From Ignavibacteriota bacterium (GTDB lineage Bacteria; Bacteroidota; Ignavibacteria; Tepidaquicellales; Tepidaquicellaceae), in assembly GCA_003135995.1 (NCBI GenBank), contig PNBM01000330.1, positions 1-10,196 of the forward strand: a stretch of DNA of 10,196 bases. The letters run 5' to 3'. The notes under the pieces were generated by a model that had not been told where the DNA came from, searched no databases, and worked only from the letters and a program-made list of their open reading frames with translations. Position numbers and translations under genes: made by a program. Positions 6,665 through 10,196 of this stretch are shown piece by piece; the stretch's first letter is position 1, and each line of letters starts with the position of its first letter.

Positions 6665-7405
6665 ATGGAAGAAAAAAATAAAAATGATTTAAAAGTAAAT
6701 GGTATTATGACATTGCCGGGAGGTATATTTAATAACGTGAAAATAAACGGTCAGCTCGCACTGACAAGCGATCTTGAGTGCAGTGAGTTTTATGTAAATG
6801 GAATATTAACCGTAACCGGAAATTTAAAAGCCGGAAAAGGAAAAGTCAACGGCAAAGCCTGCTTCAAAGGAGATGTTGAAGCCGATGCCTTCTATATACT
6901 CGGCAAAACCGATATAACCGGTAATTCCAAAATAAACGATTTAAAAGTAGAAGGTCAGCTTGAATCATCGGGAAATCTTTTAGCAAATGACATAAACATA
7001 TTCGGTGAAGTAACAGTTAAAGGTGACTGCAACGCAGAATTATTTAAATCGAAAGGAGCCTTTTCGATTGGCGGGTTATTAAATTCGGGAACCGTAGATG
7101 TCGAATTGCATGGAAAATGTTCTGCAAATGAAATCGGCGGAGAACAAATAAAGATAGTAAAGGGAACAGATTATTATTTTAAAAAACTAGTTAAATCGAT
7201 TTTTAATCCCTTTAATTTATTCGATGGGTATTTAACAATTAATACAATCGAGGGTGACGAAATTTATCTTGAAAATACAAAAGCAAAGATAGTTCGCGGA
7301 GATAAAGTCAAAATTGGGCCTAATTGCGAAATCGGAATAGTCGAATTTAAAAACAAATTCGAGTTAAACGATAAATCAACTGTCACGGAAAATAAAAAAA
7401 TCTGA
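6665..7405 (+). CDS. Bactofilin-like (YhbE/YhbF-type) polymer-forming protein
   Basis: This 246-residue protein is expected to fold as a right-handed beta-helix and polymerise as a cytoskeletal scaffold. Eight consecutive units carry an aligned Gly at residues 13, 29, 46, 63, 80, 97, 114 and 131, a period of 17. The pattern is roughly [VI]-[NE]-G-x-x-x-[VIS]-x-G-[ND] (VNGILTVTGN, VEGQLESSGN, IFGEVTVKGD). A ninth, looser turn follows (VELHGKCSANEI). Residues 168-192 (YYFKKLVKSIFNPFNLFDGYL) break the repeat with a hydrophobic segment, and a further beta-rich region follows to about 232. There is no signal peptide or clear transmembrane helix. Length fits YhbE/YhbF better than the shorter classical bactofilins. 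In B. subtilis those homologues are linked to flagellar assembly. No flagellar gene is visible here, so the role is open. Confidence 0.85.
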   Translation: MEEKNKNDLKVNGIMTLPGGIFNNVKINGQLALTSDLECSEFYVNGILTVTGNLKAGKGKVNGKACFKGDVEADAFYILGKTDITGNSKINDLKVEGQLESSGNLLANDINIFGEVTVKGDCNAELFKSKGAFSIGGLLNSGTVDVELHGKCSANEIGGEQIKIVKGTDYYFKKLVKSIFNPFNLFDGYLTINTIEGDEIYLENTKAKIVRGDKVKIGPNCEIGIVEFKNKFELNDKSTVTENKKI

Positions 7406-7431
7406 AAAATATACAAATCCGTATATTTTTT
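7405..7431 (+). terminator. AT-rich hairpin terminator after the bactofilin gene
   Basis: A perfect 10-bp stem, aaaaatatac (7405-7414) with gtatattttt (7421-7430), encloses a 6-nt loop. It overlaps the last base of the stop codon. The T-rich 3' arm would act as the U-run, and A-richness on the other side could let it work on the minus strand too. Only two G-C pairs are present, so efficiency is uncertain. Confidence 0.6.
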
Positions 7432-7489
7432 AAATGAATTTATTGAATACTAATTACATTTATTTTGTTCTATATATAAAAATAAAATC

Positions 7490-7768
7490 ATGAACAAACT
7501 ATCAAATGAACAAATTTCGAGTTCTTTGAAAAAGCTTAAAGGCTGGGAATTCAAAGACGGGTCAATTAAGAAATCATTTAAAACAAAAGGATTTCCTCAG
7601 ACAATGGGACTGGTTTCATCTATCGGTGCTCTTTGCCAGCAATTTGACCATCATCCGGATTACCTGACACTTAAATATGCCGAGATTGAAGTGGCATTTT
7701 CAACTCACGATGCCGGAGGTATTACTGACAAAGATATTGAAATCGCAAAAGCTATAGAAGATTTATAA
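7490..7768 (+). CDS. phhB: Pterin-4a-carbinolamine dehydratase (PCD/DCoH family)
   Basis: This 92-residue cytoplasmic enzyme dehydrates 4a-hydroxytetrahydrobiopterin, recycling the pterin cofactor of aromatic amino acid hydroxylases. Length is normal. The family signature is plain: FDHHPDY (52-58), Tyr63, then STHDAGGITDKD (71-82), giving the active-site histidines 54, 55 and 73. The usual N-terminal LKGWEF (16-21) is present. Compared with the rat enzyme as I recall it, there is one additional residue between HHP and the distal His, so the strand between them is slightly altered. No hydroxylase gene is nearby, and in bacteria without one the role of this protein is unclear; a part in other pterin or molybdopterin chemistry has been proposed. 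A TTG/TATTTTG pair at 7443/7461 is only a weak promoter candidate, and no Shine-Dalgarno is seen. Confidence 0.93.
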   Translation: MNKLSNEQISSSLKKLKGWEFKDGSIKKSFKTKGFPQTMGLVSSIGALCQQFDHHPDYLTLKYAEIEVAFSTHDAGGITDKDIEIAKAIEDL

Positions 7769-7827
7769 AGAATAGTTTTTGGAATGTTTCTTTGTAACCA
7801 TTTTACCTTCTTTACGTTTAATAATAA

Positions 7828-7844
7828 ACATCGGATTACGATGT
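7828..7844. other. Small inverted repeat between phhB and the second receptor
   Basis: acatcg (7828-7833) and cgatgt (7839-7844) form a perfect 6-bp stem with a 5-nt loop. No T-run follows on the plus strand, so it is not a standard terminator. It could be a protein-binding site or chance. The rest of the 177-bp gap shows no other clear element. Confidence 0.3.
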
Positions 7845-7945
7845 AAAATAATAACTTATTTATATTTTAGTTCTGTCAATTACAAATTCAGAATAATATT
7901 TAATTTTTGAATATTATTTGATATTTATCAATTTTATTTTTCAAA

Positions 7946-10159
7946 ATGAAATTATTTATATTTTTGTTTATTGTGTGTTTTATCAGTTATCCTTTATACA
8001 CACAATCACAGGATACATTGAAAAACAAGTCTGTGAAAATATCAGGTTATATTAAGGGTGAAAATGCAAAACCAATCGAAGGCGCGAATTTAGTTATTGA
8101 AAAAAGTATAGATGGTACTTCAACGGACAGCACCGGTTTTTTTGAATTTGAAACCTCAAAATCGGGTGAACAGATTCTGTTAATAACTGCTTTGGATTAT
8201 ACAGAACGCCGAGAAAATATTGAAATTAAAGATAAAGATATTCAGTTGAATATCAATCTTGTAAAGACAAATATTACTACTGATGAAATTGTAGTTACTG
8301 CAAGTTCGTTTACGTCGGGACAGAATTCGCAGGTAACTCTTACACCTCTTGAGATTGTACGTATTCCCGGGGCTGATGCTGACTTATACAGGGCTATCAC
8401 GACTTTTCCGGGTTCTAACCAGGTCGACGAAGGCAGCAGAATTTCAGTGCGGGGCGGAGACCCCGATGAGGTGCTTACTGTTCTCGATCAGGCATCGTTG
8501 TATAACCCGTTTATTTTCGATGATGATTTTAATACATCTTCATTTTCAACAATCAACCCGTGGGGACTTAAAGGAATTAACTTTTCGAGCGGAGGGTTTT
8601 CTTCCAAATTTGGAAACGTTCTTTCGGCAATACTCGATTTGAAATCTTATGATATGCCGCAAACGAATGGTCTGTTTGCAATTTGGGGTTTGGCTAATGT
8701 AGGACTTTCCGGTTCTTACATAAACAAAAAAAACTCTTTCGGAGCAACTTTCGATATAGCGGAAACTTATTTGAAACCATATTTTCTTCTGAATCCGCAG
8801 CACGGAGATTTTTCACCTTTTCCGACTTCGACAGTAGCAGGCGGAACTCTTTCATATAAATTAAATAAAACAAGTCTGTTTAAATTTTATGCCAATTATT
8901 CGGGCGATAATATCGGTGTTAAAAGCGATGTTCCGACGTACTCAGGTTTCTATAATAATAAAACTGATAATTTTTTTACAAATCTTGTTTTTTCGACAAC
9001 GCCGTCTTCTGTGAGCTTCTTGAGTTTGAGCGCATCATTCAGTTCCTTTAATAAACATTTTAACTTCGGAATCGTTGACAACACTTCAAAAGATATTTAC
9101 TCGAAACTCAGAGCCGATTATTCAATTCCCCTTGCAGCCAGGATTGATTTAAATGCCGGAGCGGAATATGAATACAGCGGATTTAAAAGCAATGGAGTCT
9201 TTCCTTTATATTTTTATAACATAAGACCAACGGCTCCTTCATTTTCTATTGATGCAAATAATAATACAGGCAGGTTCGGAGCTTATGCAGAAACAGAACT
9301 GAAATTCATAAAGAATTTTTATATTCAGACCGGCTTAAGAAGTGATTATCATACACTTTCCAAACAGGCGGTAGTTGATCCGAGATTTTCTATAGTATAT
9401 AAAATTTCTGAAACAAGTTTCTTAAAAGGTGCAACGGGAATTTATCATCAGTTCACTACTTTGAATAATTATCTGTTGGGCGGAGATACTTTATTAAAGC
9501 CTGAACAGGCAACACATTATATTCTCGGTTACGAATATAACAGAGATAATGATTACATCTTCAGAGTTGAATCCTATTACAAAGATTATAAAAATCTTGT
9601 TTCATCTTCAACGGATTTCGGATATCTTATGGGCTCGAACGGTGAGGGATATGCAAAAGGAGTCGATGTGTTTTTAAAAGTACGTGTTAAACCAAAATTC
9701 ACAGGTTGGATATCGTATGCGTACACAGATTCAAAAAGGAGGCCTTCCGCAGGTCAGCCCTTGCTTTCGGCGAATTATGATATCACGCACAGCGTGTCGG
9801 TTGTAACAAGCTATAATATTTCCGATTATTTTACGGTCGGAGCATCCTTAAAGATGTCAACGGGTAAACCATACACTCCGGTGGACGGAAGTGTGTTCGA
9901 TTCAACTCAAAATGCATATATACCTTTTTATGCAAATTTTAATTCTGACAGGTTTCCGACATATCATAGAATTGACTTGAATGCACAATATATATTTTCA
10001 ATGTTTGGTAAATTCGCTGTTTTTTTCGTAGCATTTAATAATATTTTAAATAACAATAATCTTTATTCATATACTTATAGTTCAGATTATAAAACAAAAA
10101 TACCGTTATATTCGAACAATTCCAGAATGATTTATTTCGGAATCGGGTTACAATTGTAA
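7946..10159 (+). CDS. TonB-dependent receptor with N-terminal carboxypeptidase-regulatory-like domain
   Basis: This 737-residue outer-membrane receptor has an unknown ligand. In order: a signal peptide (residues 1 to about 20, MKLFIFLFIVCFISYPLY); a beta-sandwich CarboxypepD_reg-like domain at about 30-107 (ISGYIKGENAKPIEGANLVI, TDSTGFFEFET); a TonB-box-like DEIVVTAS (113-120); the plug at about 126-235 with ISVRGGDPDEVLTVLD (166-181) and FGNVLSAILDLKS; and a barrel to the C-terminus. This architecture is typical of Bacteroidota. The final residue is Leu (YFGIGLQL), whereas the other receptor in the window ends in Phe. No SusD-like lipoprotein accompanies it within the window. No Shine-Dalgarno precedes the ATG; the leader is A/T only near the start. 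The gene is complete, leaving 37 bases to the window edge. It differs in domain plan from the thiamin-type receptor and has no riboswitch, so it probably takes a different substrate. Confidence 0.93.
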   Translation: MKLFIFLFIVCFISYPLYTQSQDTLKNKSVKISGYIKGENAKPIEGANLVIEKSIDGTSTDSTGFFEFETSKSGEQILLITALDYTERRENIEIKDKDIQLNINLVKTNITTDEIVVTASSFTSGQNSQVTLTPLEIVRIPGADADLYRAITTFPGSNQVDEGSRISVRGGDPDEVLTVLDQASLYNPFIFDDDFNTSSFSTINPWGLKGINFSSGGFSSKFGNVLSAILDLKSYDMPQTNGLFAIWGLANVGLSGSYINKKNSFGATFDIAETYLKPYFLLNPQHGDFSPFPTSTVAGGTLSYKLNKTSLFKFYANYSGDNIGVKSDVPTYSGFYNNKTDNFFTNLVFSTTPSSVSFLSLSASFSSFNKHFNFGIVDNTSKDIYSKLRADYSIPLAARIDLNAGAEYEYSGFKSNGVFPLYFYNIRPTAPSFSIDANNNTGRFGAYAETELKFIKNFYIQTGLRSDYHTLSKQAVVDPRFSIVYKISETSFLKGATGIYHQFTTLNNYLLGGDTLLKPEQATHYILGYEYNRDNDYIFRVESYYKDYKNLVSSSTDFGYLMGSNGEGYAKGVDVFLKVRVKPKFTGWISYAYTDSKRRPSAGQPLLSANYDITHSVSVVTSYNISDYFTVGASLKMSTGKPYTPVDGSVFDSTQNAYIPFYANFNSDRFPTYHRIDLNAQYIFSMFGKFAVFFVAFNNILNNNNLYSYTYSSDYKTKIPLYSNNSRMIYFGIGLQL

Positions 10160-10196
10160 AGATATTTTATAAGTTTGACATGCTTTACCCTCCTTC

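Noticed and set aside
6665..7405. Transferase of the left-handed hexapeptide (LbH) type
   Set aside because: The period is about 17 residues with a Gly pattern typical of bactofilin-like right-handed beta-helices, not six-residue [LIV]-G-x4 hexads.
8349..8803. Short frames on both strands within the second receptor
   Set aside because: They overlap the conserved plug and early barrel region of the receptor and show no domain or ribosome-binding site.
7946..10159. SusC-type polysaccharide receptor
   Set aside because: At 737 residues it is much shorter than typical SusC proteins (about 1000), and no SusD-like gene follows within the window.
10160..10196. A possible gene start at the right edge (ATG at 10180 on plus; a Shine-Dalgarno-like GGAGG with ATG on minus)
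   Set aside because: The minus-strand frame stops after four codons, and the plus-strand frame has only a few codons before the window ends with no ribosome-binding site, so neither can be supported.

Overview
The window is AT-rich (roughly one third G+C by eye). It looks like a chromosomal segment from the Bacteroidota/Chlorobi/Ignavibacteria group. The grounds are two TonB-dependent outer-membrane receptors (one with an N-terminal carboxypeptidase-regulatory-like domain), an IS4-family transposase with a DUF4372-type N-terminus, a Thermus/Rickettsia-type isocitrate dehydrogenase with a C-terminal extension, and AT-rich leaders in which several genes lack a clear Shine-Dalgarno sequence. The phylum assignment is inference; no rRNA or other marker gene is present.

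Layout. Positions 1-1387 are an apparently complete IS4-family element with imperfect terminal inverted repeats, an intact transposase, and a long inverted repeat whose RNA form would bury the transposase start codon. Next to it (1388-1480) is a short repeat-like stretch ending in four 9-bp units that run up to the stop codon of the next gene. Positions 1481-3895 (minus strand) encode a TonB-dependent receptor. Its leader holds a recognisable TPP (thiamin pyrophosphate) riboswitch aptamer (about 3980-4072) followed by an intrinsic terminator (3911-3971), so the receptor is very probably a thiamin-related outer-membrane importer. A 9-nt segment of the terminator loop is perfectly complementary to a conserved segment of the aptamer, which suggests an antiterminator pairing.

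Divergently, after an AT-rich gap of about 350 bp, comes isocitrate dehydrogenase (4433-5872, plus), closed by two hairpin/T-run structures. Then follows a compact two-gene unit: a YhbD-like putative DNA-binding protein (6024-6659) and, 5 bp later, a YhbE/YhbF-like bactofilin-type beta-helix protein (6665-7405). The same pairing is known from Bacillus subtilis. An AT-rich hairpin terminator ends this unit. A pterin-4a-carbinolamine dehydratase (7490-7768) and a second, full-length TonB-dependent receptor (7946-10159) complete the window.

How they fit together. The riboswitch and receptor form one regulatory unit for thiamin uptake. The YhbD/bactofilin pair is probably a second functional unit of unresolved role. 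Isocitrate dehydrogenase and the pterin dehydratase are ordinary metabolic genes with no evident link to their neighbours. I see no clear undescribed system. The best leads are the riboswitch expression platform, the start-sequestering structure in the IS, and the conserved YhbD/bactofilin pairing.
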